The notes under the pieces were generated by a model that saw only the letters and a program-made list of their open reading frames with translations, made no database searches and was not told the DNA's origin. Shown piece by piece: positions 9,520-21,500 of a stretch of 64,000 nucleotides of DNA. The stretch's first letter is position 1, and each line of letters starts with the position of its first letter. The DNA comes from Struthio camelus. Taxonomy: Eukaryota > Chordata > Aves > Struthioniformes > Struthionidae. The stretch is from assembly GCF_040807025.1 (NCBI RefSeq), contig NC_090964.1, forward strand, positions 9,882,214 through 9,946,213, given 5' to 3'. A program made the translations under genes and the position numbers.

Positions 9520-12500
9520 ATGCTAGTGCACAGCTACGCGGGCATGGTGAGTGCGGGGCCCGGGGGCGCGCCGCGGGCCGGGGCGCGGGTAGGGTCGGGT
9601 CGGGGGCCGGGGGCCGGGCCCGCCTCACCGCCGCTGTCTCGCCGCCGCAGGACCGCGCCGAGGGGCTGCCCGGGGCGCCGGCGGGGTCCCGCCTGCCGCA
9701 GCTGCCCGCGCTCAACCAGGCGCCCTACGGCTCGGCGCCGCCGCTGTGCCACACGCCCGCCGCCGACTTCCAGCCGCCCTACTTCCCCCCGCCGTACCCG
9801 CAGCCGCCGCTGCCCTACGCGCAGGGCCAGGAGCCCGGCTACCCGCACCTGGCGGACCCCTACGCCGCCCTCAGCCCGCTGCACCAGCACCAGCAGCCCG
9901 CCTGGCCCCCGCAGCGCGCCCGCCAGGACGACGCGGGGCTGCTCTCGCAGACCCACCGCGCCCTGGGGCTCGACCCCCGCCGCGAGTACCCCGCCGTGCC
10001 CCGCCTGCTCCACGGGCTGCCCGACGGCGGCCACGGCCTCGCCGACGGCCCGCTGGGCCTCCACGGCCTCGGCCACCACGGCATCGAGGACATCCAGGTA
10101 CCGGGGCGGGGGGGCGGAAGGGCGGGAGGGCTCGCCGCGGTGGCGGGGCCGGACGCTCTCGCCTGGCGCCGGTCGTCTCCGGCGCAACCTCGGCCGGGGA
10201 CCCCGGGCCCGATCCGCCGGCCCGGCCCGCCTCGGAGCGCCGAGAGGGGTCTCCGCCGGGCCGGGCCGTTCACACCGCCGGGGCGGCGGGGCCGTCCTGC
10301 GCCCTTTCCGGGCACGGCGAGGAGCGAAACGAAAAGTCGCCTCGGGAGGAAGCGCCCCGCCGCCCCTCGGCGGTGCCGGCCCCGGGGCGTCCCGCCGGGC
10401 CGGGCCGGCCGTGCGGGCTCCCGCCCCGCTCCCGTTACCGGCGCTGCCCGACGCCGCTCCGGGGATTTTCCTTCCCAACGATTCCTGCCCGCCGCGCTCC
10501 CGGAGCGGGCCTGGGGCAGGGGACCGGGACGGGGCCGCGCTCCCGGAGCGGGCCGCCTCGCTGCCCGGTGTGGGGCCGCCTACCCCGTTGCCGGCAGCAG
10601 CGCCACGGTGGAGCCCCCACGCGGGCCCCGGCGCTTGGCCCGCGGGATGCGGCCCGCTCCGCGCAGCGCCTGCGGCCGCACCGGGGCTGCGGGGCTCCGC
10701 GGCCCGGGGAAGCGCGCCGGCCCCCCCCGCCCCGAGGCCGCCCGCTGACGGCTCTCGCTTTGGTGCTTTCAGGCCGTGGACGACGGCGGGATGAACCTGC
10801 TCGATCAGTCTGTGATCAAGAAAGGTAAGAGCGCGGCGGCCCGCTCCCGCCTCCCGGTTCGCCCCTGCCGCCGCCGCCGCCGGGGCTCGGCCGGAGCCGG
10901 GCGGCGGCGGGCGGCGACGAGCCGGCGGGGTCCCGGCCGTACCCGGTCCCCTCGCTGGGCCGGGGGCGAGGGGAAGGGCTCGGTGCCGTGAGCGGGGGCG
11001 CGGCGGTGCCGGACGGCGCCGGCTCTCCGGCAACGCGGCCGAACGAAAGCGGCGGGTCCCGGCGGCCCCGCGCCGCCGCCCTCCGTCGGGGAGCGCCGCG
11101 GCGGGGGGTGTCGGGGCCGCCGGGACCGGGGACCGAGGGGCGCGGCCCGGCCGGCCGAGCGTCGGCGGCAGCGGCACGCGGGGAGCCCCGGGGCCCGCAC
11201 CGCCGGCCGCCGCGGAACCGGTCTGAGTGCGACGCCCCGGGGGATGCCCCCGGCGGGGCTCGGTGGCAGCTCCCGGCGGCTCCCGGTGCCGCTGCCTCGG
11301 GCGGGGGCCGTGCGGCCGGCGGCGGGGGAGCGACCCCGGGCCGCGCACCGCTCCGCGCCGCCTCGGGCGGGGAAAGCGCTGGGCAACGGGGAACGGGCTC
11401 GTCCTGGGGAGAAGGACGCGTTTAACGGGGGCGAGGAGGTGGCGCAGCTGTAGGGACCGCGGCCGGTGCTCGCACATCCCGGCGGTCGGGGCAGCATCCT
11501 GCCGGTCCCCGGTGCCGCCGCCCGCCTCACCCCGCCGTCGCAGCTCGTTCCCCGCCTCTGCTTTTGCAGCAGCCTGGGCCTGGGGGGACTCCTCGTTTTC
11601 GGCTCCAGAAGGGGGGTTTTGCACCGGGGACCGGCGGGGAGGCGAGGTGCGAAGCGGGGCTCGAGGGCGGCGAGGGTGCCCCGCGGCCGCGGTTTTCTCC
11701 GCCGCTTTCTCCCGGGGCCGGTTTCTCCCGCTCTGCTGCGGGCAGAGCGCTCCGCACCGCTCCTCGGAGCAGCGGGCTGCCGCTGGTGTCACCCACCGCC
11801 TTTCCTAATTTACTGCCCATCTTCTCCTACCTTTAAACAGCCCGTCTGCGTCAAAGCACAGCCCTGTGGTTAAAATAGCTCAACTCCGCAAAATATTTTT
11901 TCTAATAAAAATTTCATCGGGGTATCGTTGAGAGCATTAGGAGCATGACCGATTTATGCGGCTGCGTGGGGTAATAACTCGTATGGAATATTCAAACACT
12001 GCTCTTGGCTTCTTTCAGCGCTTTTAGAAGAGCAAAAGTAGGTAGATGGAAATACACGTTTACTATTCCGCTGCAAAGTCTTAAACACAAGCAGGCAAAG
12101 TGAACCACAGCCACCGTTAGAGGTTTAGTGGCAGCGGTTAACACTGTCCGGTTCCGACAGCCGGAGCTCAGCTGCTGGCGGGGGGTTATTGGGTGAAAAG
12201 AGCCGGTGACACGCGAGGGGCACAGGAGCTTGCGGGGCTGCTCCCGGGTTTCTGTGGGCGAGGCAGAGCGCTGCTGAGGCCGGTAGGTTTTAGCCCGGAC
12301 AGACACTGGCGGCTCCGGCCGCGCTCCGCTCCGCGGCGGCGGCGGCGGGGACTTCCCGAGTCCCGCCTGAAACCCACAGTAACTTCCCGGGAAGCGGCAG
12401 AGCGGGGAATACTTCCCCGCGGTCTCTCCCTGCGTTGCGCACTCCCCCGACACCAGCGGTGCTCTGATAGCAGTCATTGCACGGGGGGGAGAGGCATTCG

Positions 12501-15500
12501 CGGTGCATCGCAGTCCCCTTCACATGAAAGTTGTTGTTCTAAGAATGCAGCTTCATTATAGAAGGCATTTCAGCGCGGCATTCATGACCGTAATTATTTT
12601 AGCTTTAATTAGAACACCTAAGAGGCATTTCATTAAATATCCTTGCGTGAGAGATGGTTGCAACAAGCTGTAGTGTGCGTTTGTACTCGTTACACAAAAA
12701 TGCTTGTCGTGCGTTTGCTTTTTGTATGTGCCAGAAGCATTAGAGATACCATTATAAAATATATTTCAGTGAGAATATTTGTCTGGAAAGTTCGAATGAA
12801 GTTGCAGTGGGTTGCTTTTTTCCCCTCCCCTTGTCAAAATGTGTGCTTACTTAGAAAATTTTTGTTTCGTGTCTGGAGGAATTATTGTTGTTTCGTGCCA
12901 GATTTGTGCCTGAATATCCTCTAGTCTCTCTCTTTCGAAAAAAGAGAATAGCTCTGTCTGAAAAATAGAGGCCTGTGGATACAAGTTGCCTGCAACCTCT
13001 GTGCCTATAGACACTTGCTCTTCCTAGTCTGGTTCTCTCTCTCTTCTTTTTTTTTTTTTTTGACTGCTATGTTTGTAACAAAGGTGCAAATATATTTTGG
13101 GGAATAACTAGATTTTGAGTGTAGCCTTTAAGGTGTCTGTGATGCCCTGCACAGAATCTCCCGATCTCTCCTCAGGAGCGCAAAGCATCTGATTTTCCTG
13201 GAGCAGCTTGAGAAATCGATAAATCTAAAAGCAAGGTGTGGGAGGGAAGCAGCGCGGCTTCACCAAAGCGGCCAGCAATAATTTAGGCTAAGCTGCTCAT
13301 GGGCAGGAAAGGAGGCAGGGAGGAAGGATTTCGAGGAGCAGCGCTTGCAGGCGGGCGGCCCCCGGTGTCGCCGCTCCGGGCTCCGGCCCGGGGCAGCGGC
13401 TCCGGCTCGGGCAGCGGCAGCTCGGCGGGGCTGGGCTCGGGCGGCCCTCCGGCAGCATGGGAGGCGTTATTTGTGCGTATTTCGATAGCTCCGCTGCCCC
13501 TTCCCTATCAGCCGCCTCGGAAGCAATGCTCAGGAAAGCCGGCGCGTTTTAACTGAAAAGGAGCCGCAGGAATTGGAGAAACTGCACCAGGGAGGGAGCC
13601 CGGGAGGCACCCCGACGGCCCCTGCCCCAGGGCAGGATCCGCTCTCCTCTGCCCCTCCTGACAGATGTTTGCCGAACCTGTTCTCGCCGGCGGAGGTTGC
13701 TCGCCCTCCCCGGAGCCTGCTCCAGTGTTTCTCTCGCTTTGCCACGGCAAGGTTTTTCCTGCATCTCCCCTGAAACAAGAAACAAAAAAACAATTATTTT
13801 CTCATCCAAATGCATAAAGCGAAGCTGCCATTCACACTAGATGTCCAGAAAAGTCTCCCGAGTCAATAGAGATGGTTAGTGCTATGTTAATCCTCACATA
13901 ACTAGGTATTTTGCTTCGCATCTGAAGGGCAGCCCTGCAAGCAGGAGTTGCTAGTCAATAGTAAGCAAACACTTTTGCCCTTATTTCAGACTGGACAGAA
14001 TTAATTATTCTGCAGCTGGACTTTTTTTCTTCTTCTTCTTTTTTTTTTTTTATTAATGTAATAGTGAATCCTGACTTGACTCGCTCTATTTCCGCGGCGC
14101 TGCAGCCCGGGAGCGCGGAGTCCCGGCGGCGCCAGGGCCAGCGGCAGGACCCCGGCCCGCCCGGGAGCACGGCAGAAAGGGCTTATAAGCTTAGAAAAAA
14201 AAATCATAGGCAAATTCCAAGCGATTTACCGTCAGGTAGTAAAAGTTACGAGGTGCGCAGATTGATAGTGGGGATTTATTGTACGCTTCTCTCTAGGAGA
14301 AGTTATGGGTAAATGTAAAAAGCAGTTTTGTCATGAACTGCGCTGTAATCTCAGATAACACATCGGTTATGATTAATCCTTAAATTCCTCACAGTATGGC
14401 CCTCTGACAGAACTCTGATATAAATCTTTGCATGTGAAAACAGATAAATCTCTCCTTAATTAGTTGCCGAGATACCGTTGTCCTGGTTCAACAAAATATT
14501 AATCACCTGCCCAAAATCCCTAAAGCGACCTTTTAACTTCTGTATTTGAAAGATACTTTTAATGCAAGCCAAGTGCAGGAACTTTGAGTCAAAAATAGCA
14601 CTAAATATTAAGGAAGAGCCCTCTATAACTTTCCCAGCGGTGACCTCTGTAAACAGCAGCGCTCTGCTTGCACAGGCTGTCACCTTGCGCGTCCCCAGGG
14701 TACATTATGCCTCGTCTCTTTAGTACAGTGACTGTAATTATAGATCTGGCTGGAGCAGATCCATATTCCCTTTGCACAAATTGATACTAACATTGAGTGA
14801 CTGAGATTTAATGCAAACTGTTTGACGGCGGAGTAAAAACATTGCGAGGCTGCGGCGGCGGCAGTCGTTCGCGGTCTCTTGCTTTGATACCTGCATCACA
14901 GGTATGGCGACAGAGCAGGAACCTGCACAAAGCTCGGGAGCGTAATGCCAAAATATTTGCGGCTATATGTTTGCTTTTCTTCCTCCTTCTTAAGTAAGCT
15001 TAAACAGTTTTGGTAGCTAATATCGTTACAGACGATTTTTATGGAGATCTTAGAGATGGAGCAGTCTGATACGCCTCCGGTGTGTTTTCCCGAGCTCGTA
15101 GCGCTCCGCGCTTGCTGCAGGTGGTCTCGGTTTTAGAAAGTAGCAAAGAAAAAAGAGGAAAAAAATATGTTATGCCGCAGAAAGCGAGGAGGAGAGAGGG
15201 AGTGCCTGCGCGCCGCGGGCGCTGCTGCCTCCTGCGCAAACGGGCGCAAAGCTGCGGGCAGCGCCGTCCCGGGCTCCGCGCCTCGCCGCGGAAATTCCGC
15301 TTGCGCCGAGGCCGGGGCCGCCGGGTCGGCCGGCATGCGCGGCCGCGGAGGAGGAGGAGGAGAAAGAGGAGGAGGAGGAGGAAGGGCGAGCTGCCTTCCC
15401 GGAGCCCGTCGGTGCCCGGGGCCGCTTCCCGCGTCTGTGCGTCTGTCGGGACCGTTCGGGGCAGTGAAGAGACAGATTTTTGGTAGAAATACCCGCTCAA

Positions 15501-18500
15501 AATTCAGTTTTCACAAATACTTTTATAACTGGGTCGAGTTCGTTATTTCTGGGAATAATCTTCACACTAAAAACGTTGACTGAAATCTCTGTGCGGCGTA
15601 ACGTTCCTGCAGCTCTGCAAAAGAGACTTAGCCGGTTCCAATGACTACCAAGAAAGCTGGGACATTTGCTGAATCCAAGCACAGTTGCCGAAACATTAAC
15701 GCCAAATGCTTTTCGTTCAGCTGCAGAGACGCTGCATGTTGGTGGTGGCAGAGCCGAGATTTGAATTTGAGTACTGTGAATTGTGGATAGTACTGAAAAA
15801 CATGAGATCATCTTCTCTCCCCTGACATGATAAATAATCAATATATTTATTTTGAGGAGAAAATGGATATAATCCCCTGTAGGGAGGTAGAGCCTTTATG
15901 AATAACTTTTGTATACACATTTGTTTGTTCTTCCTCTTGTTGGAAAGTATTTCAGGAATGTCTTTCTGTTTCTTTCTTTTTTTTTTAATCAAGCATTAAT
16001 GTAAGACTAGGAATATATTTTTCTTGACCTGAAAACAGCAAAACGAACTCTGAAAAAGTTTTGTCTGGGGCTCTGGCTGCTGTAGGCTATAGCAGCAGGC
16101 ATTTTGTGCTGTTGTTCACCTGCTGCCATTGTGCTTTAGAGGCCGAGACAGCTGCTCGCGCGGCGACGTGGAAACCCCCTGGACACGCTGCTGCGTGGGA
16201 GATGCGGCGCAGCTTCAGCCCGAGCGGCCTGCGCTCCACATGCACATGCTTCCCTCTTCTGTAAGAGGCAGGGGGGGATTTTCTGTTTTATGAAATCAGG
16301 CATTACGCTGTTACATTTCATAGTAAAGAACCTGCAGGTTGGTCATAAAATTAGGGTTTTCATTGCTTGGACATCCTGTCAGGACCAGTGGAAAGCTTCT
16401 GATAGAGCCTTTTTAGTAGAAATAAAAAAAGAAATCTCTTTCCTTGGTCACCTTGGTGCCTGGGGATTTGAGAGCAGCCCAGAGCACAGGTCTGCGTGTG
16501 AGCTGGCGAGGCTCCTGGTGCCCCGTGGTCCCAGGCACGGGGTGCTCAGTGCGAGCGAGGTGGGACCCTGCAAGCTCCGGGAGCAGGGAGAGCCGGGATC
16601 CTCTGCACCCTGCTTGGCAGGCAAATGTTTTGGCTGCAGCGTTTTACAATTTGGACTACTGACGGAGCAGTACATAGCCAGCATACGCTTGTGCTTGTTT
16701 CTAAGCAAGCATAGGCATTGCCGGGCTGGAGGGAGACTGAACTCCTTTGACTTCTCTTTGAGGCAGCAGGATTTGGCCGCTGCTTTCTCCTGCACGTTTG
16801 TGACTTCTTTAAATTTCCATCCAAGGGTTTTCAGCTGCTCCGGCGTGGCAATGCTAGCGTTTCTGCTGAGGAATGTGGACCTGTTTGGCTGGATGCTGGA
16901 CACACACACAGATGGAAAGCTATGTCTCAGAGTGCTCCGAGCCCACATTTAGAAATACTGCAAGAAGTAGCTGTCACAGCTAAAGAATGCAGCAGAGGAG
17001 GGAGATTAAGAACAAGGTTCTTAGATCCACTTGCGACCACACATAAGTTCCAGGTTTTGAAGCAAAATCATCCTTCGGGTTTCGCATGCAGGGTTGCGGG
17101 TGGGATCTCAGGCGTTTTTCACACGGGCCAGCCCTGCTGCAACTTGGTGCTGGCAGTAACAGGAGCGTTGCTATTTCTCCTTAGTTTCAGTGTGGATAAG
17201 AATTCAGTTGTAAGAAATGCCACATTAAGCCAAATGTGCCAAAAAAAACCCCCCTGAAATAATGATATTCACAGTAGATTAGATAAACATCATTTCCTGT
17301 GATGAGAAAGGTAATAAATGAGGTCATCCTATAAAACACCTGGGGCTGTGAAGACATGTCTTTTATAAGACTGTCCACAAAGTGTGGAGGGAGGTGTTTG
17401 GACTCCAGTCAGATATACTGTGCTGAGCTTTGGATATCTTTCCAAGCTCTGCTGGCAGAGCCCTTGTGGCTTTCTGCAGCTTTATCTGCCGAGGTAGTTT
17501 GCCTGAGTGGGAAAAGGGGCTAACCGGGAACAAGCTGTATCTTGACTGGAGGGGTTTGCTGCCATAGCTTTGCTAGCAAAGTCTTTAAAGTTTAGACCAG
17601 CCCTTGCACACACCATGAACTACAGCGTTCATCAAAACAGTCACACCTCCAGATATATGCACTTCTCTCTTGCATACACACTTACGTGTATGCTGTAAGA
17701 ACACCTACTAATCAAACAGAAAAACTTAAAAGAAAGTTTTTACTCTGAACTGCATCCAGATCACCATTCCTCCATTAAAATTATATTTTTAATGTCCTAT
17801 AATTGCATCAGGATAAAACCAGGTGTGTGTTCATGTGAGATAACACACTCGGGTACCAGTGAAGGCACTAGGCTTTGTCTCAACCTTCCTGGTGCCTCCC
17901 AGGCATATGTTATCTCCAAGTTTCATGTACCTTGTCATGACTTATTATTTAATTAAATGTTTTTAAATGAATTTTTTTTCTTTTTTAGAAGTAAAGACTC
18001 GTTCTTACAGGGTAGGTTTAGAAAAGCCAGCTTGGGTTGCTTTTTGGCATGTGGCTTGTGAGTCAAACCAACACTGTTTCTTCTCCAAGAGGTGGACTCC
18101 AGATGAGATTTTTCCATGGGACGGTGCCGCGCAAGCCACCAGCAGGCATGCTGGGCTGCCTGTGGAAGAGCTCGTCCTCTGTGCCTTATTTTCTGGGGCT
18201 ATGAGTTGCTGAAGACGTTGCTCTAGGGTGGACAGGATTGCAGCCAGTCGTGTGTACTTGTGGGAGAAGGGGAGACCGAGTGCTGGGTCATCAGGTGCTG
18301 GCTGTCCCCGACTGTCTGCATTGCCCCGTGTGCTTGTGCCATAATTTGGAGAACTGTGTGAAAGTATGGAAGCTCCTGGGGAAAAGCACAGCACGTGCAA
18401 GCATGTAGGGTGGAACAGAAGAGAAACGCTGTCTAAGCAGGTAAAAGATGTAGGAAGAAGTGGTGGTAGAAAAGGGATGGGAATATTCCTGAAAGGACTG

Positions 18501-21500
18501 GGACTGTTGAGAGAGGAAGCAATTAGGGGAAGATGTGGAAAATAAAGAATGCTTCTCCGCTGGCTCGGGATGAGTGCTGAGCAAGCCCTGGCCTTGCTTT
18601 CACTCCCAGCTTCTCTTCCGACTCCCATTTCCTGTGGCTGTGAGTCACAGCGGCAGGAGGGACAGGCAGCAGGTCACGCGCGAACTGTTCGCTGGGAACG
18701 TGGAGAGGGAGGCGGTTAGTCACGGACTGCTTCCCACTTCGCTGGAGATACTCGGTGACGCTGGAAGCGGACAAATCTCAAAGTGGTTAAAGGCTTTAGG
18801 CACGTTTTATACACTGCACAATCAGCCTGCAGGACTCGCTGCCACTAGATAGCACTGAGTTAAAGAACTGGTCTGGTTTCTGGAAGGAGAGGGGGCAGGA
18901 AGATCCTGAGTTACATTAGGTTGCGTAGAAACAGAGAGCTATAAACGTCCTGTCCTTGGAACATGCTCTATTGCTGCCCGCCTGTGGGTAGGGGGAAACT
19001 CCCGCCATAGGCACTTCATTTTCTTGTGAGATTTCTTATGCTTGCTGCTGAAGCTGCTCGTACCGGTCGCTGGCCAAGATAGCAGCCTGCCAAGGGGCCA
19101 GGCTCACCCAGGCTGGCCATTCCTGTGGTCCCGTTCATACCAAACACCCCAACTGCTGCAGTCCTGCCTTTTCCACTCCACTCACGCTGCAGATCCAGTT
19201 CTCATGTTCCAGTTTCCCTGTGCATATTGCACCTTTTGCATACGCCCTGAGGCGAAGAGCAGGGAAGCTTTCCCTCCACCCTGCCTCTCCAGCAGGTCTC
19301 TGCCGTTGCCTGGTTCCAGCAGGACAAGCAGGGAGGCAGGCGAAGAGCCCCCAGCATCTGATTTGGCTCCTGTGTCAGAAAGCCCTGCTCTGCAGCGAGC
19401 TGGGCTGAGCTCTCCCGGGTTGGGCTCATCCCTTTGCCTTGAGCGTTCGTTTCCCTAGTCATGGCGCATGTTGGTATAAACACCGCCTGCTTGCTACGTG
19501 CTCCGGAAAGCCGCCGCCCAGCTGGCGCTTATCAGTGTATCTGCAGATCCATAAAGCCCCGTGAGTGGCGAGCCGTCCCATGCAGCAGGCCGCCGGCACA
19601 CTGCGGGCCCCGAGCCTCCCGGGGAGCTCCGGCCGCGGGGAATCTCCCCGTGCCAAGCGTCACTGCGCCGTGCCAGCTTGGCTGTGCTTCACCTTGACTT
19701 GCCGCATGACCCAGCCCTATTTACTGAGCACCGGGCCAAAACAAATGCTGCGTTTTTGGGGGCCGGTGGATCGGTGGCGCTGCCGAGTGGAGGGGGTAAC
19801 GGCCTCCGTGGCGTGCCGGGCCCAGGTGAGGGGTCACCCTGGGCTCCGGCTTGTGACGCCGGCTGCCTTTATCCTCAGATCATCCCTGTGAAGCGAGGCG
19901 GTGCTAAAATATCTCCTTTGCAGACGGTGAGCTGAGCAGAGAGGGCCTGGCAGCAGGCAAAGGCGAGGTGGTCGCTGCTTGCGGCAGGAGCGTGTCTCCG
20001 AGGCCAGGGCCACGCGGGGCTGGCTGGCCACCTCTTCCCATGTGGCCGCTGACACATGGCAACTTGTTTGTGTGCTCCAGCCCAGGGACTTGCCTGGGGT
20101 CATACGGAGTCTGTGGTAGAGCAGAGCCAAAGTTAGACCATTCCTCCCTGTTATTTGCCTGTTTAGTAATAGTCCAAGATACATGATCTCAGAAAAAAAA
20201 ATGTGTGCAAGTTATCTTAATTATTTAAAGAGCCTAAATGAGGTTCTCTGAAGTCCCAGACTAGTGCCCTAACCACTAAACCATCCCACCCTTTCCTGTG
20301 TGATCCTCGTGAATTACTCATTCTTGCTGTCCTTCTATTTGTTTGTTTATTTTAATTCTTAATGGAGACAGTACTTAGCAAATATGGATATAATGCTCGG
20401 AGCTGCTAAATGCTCAGCCGTCATCTCTCTGTGTCCTGTACCATACCCAGCTCTGCTATGTCAGGGCATCGTCCTTGGTTTAAAAAGAGGTTGTGTTGTG
20501 GCTTAGGCAGAGAAGCACAAGGGAGTGAGAAAGAAGTGCGAGAAATGAGCCCAGATGACCCATTGCAATTAAATATCCCAGAACATGGTGTGCCCAAGTG
20601 CCAGGCGGTTCAGGAGTGAGGGCTCCAGGGCTGGATGTAGGAAGCTGTGGAGCGGGTTCATCTCTGTAGCATGAAAAAGTCTCCCAACTTCCCCAGCGTC
20701 CGCGGTGCGTGCTTGGGATTCCAGCCGGGGTTGAGTTTCCCCACCCTCTATCTCAGGTATTTATCTAGCATCAGTCACTGAAGTACCGAGGCGCCACGGA
20801 GCAAGGGATCAGGTCAGGCCTTATTCCTTCCGGACTGGTTGGGCAGGTCCGGGCTGAGGGAGCAGTGTCTCCGAGCAAGGCGCCTGCGTGGAGACGGCGC
20901 TTCCTGAGAGCTTCCTTACTTGTGTGCTCCATTGCCTGGGACCTGCCTGTCCTCCAGGCTCTCACGGGCACAGGGCTCACCCCAAGACAGCAGTAAGCCC
21001 AGGGCTTCAGGCCATGGCCCCGCTCTGTCCCAGCCAGCGTGCCCGACCCACGGGCAGGGCAGCAAGCTGATGCGCCGCGATCCCCCTGCTAAACTGTCTG
21101 GGCTGGACGGAGACTGAGTGCAGAGGTTCTGATGAGACCTCAAGGAAAACGTAAGGAAAAAGCATGGCTTTAGTCTTGTGTTTGATATACTGTTAGCAGG
21201 AGATCCTGCCTGTATTTGACCAAAGGCATTCAGGACTGCTTCTAGCTTGCAGACCACAGTTCGAGCAAAAGATCCAAGTTAGCAGGAGACTGGAACAATT
21301 ATTAAAGTGATAACATAAGAGAGTTTGTAGATGCTGTAAGAGCTGTAGTTACAGTAACCCACGTAAGGATGGGGGCCTTTCTGGGTAGCTGGCTGGATTC
21401 CTCCTGACACTATTTCTGTGCCTGGTCAGAATTATTTTCCTTGTAAAAAAGATGCTGATGCTGGTCCTTCCATGAGGTTTGCCTTTGGTACCTTTGCGGG

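Larger units (their letters stand above)
8380..11800. promoter_or_regulatory. TFAP2E: CpG island of TFAP2E
   Basis: About 3.4 kb of extremely GC- and CpG-rich DNA covers the upstream region, exons 1-3 and the start of intron 3 of TFAP2E. The composition is far from that of the flanks and creates many long spurious open frames on both strands. The human TFAP2E promoter region is also a CpG island (established knowledge). Confidence 0.9.

Noticed and set aside
9520-10794. Unspliced frame from the TFAP2E start codon through intron 1
   Set aside because: Reading through the GTGAGT donor leaves the AP-2 frame. The spliced reading gives the conserved PY-motif protein.
9534-11792. A 752-codon minus-strand open frame across the TFAP2E CpG island
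   Set aside because: It is antisense to exons 1-3 in DNA with almost no AT. Its Arg/Pro/Ala/Gly composition is what random high-GC sequence gives.
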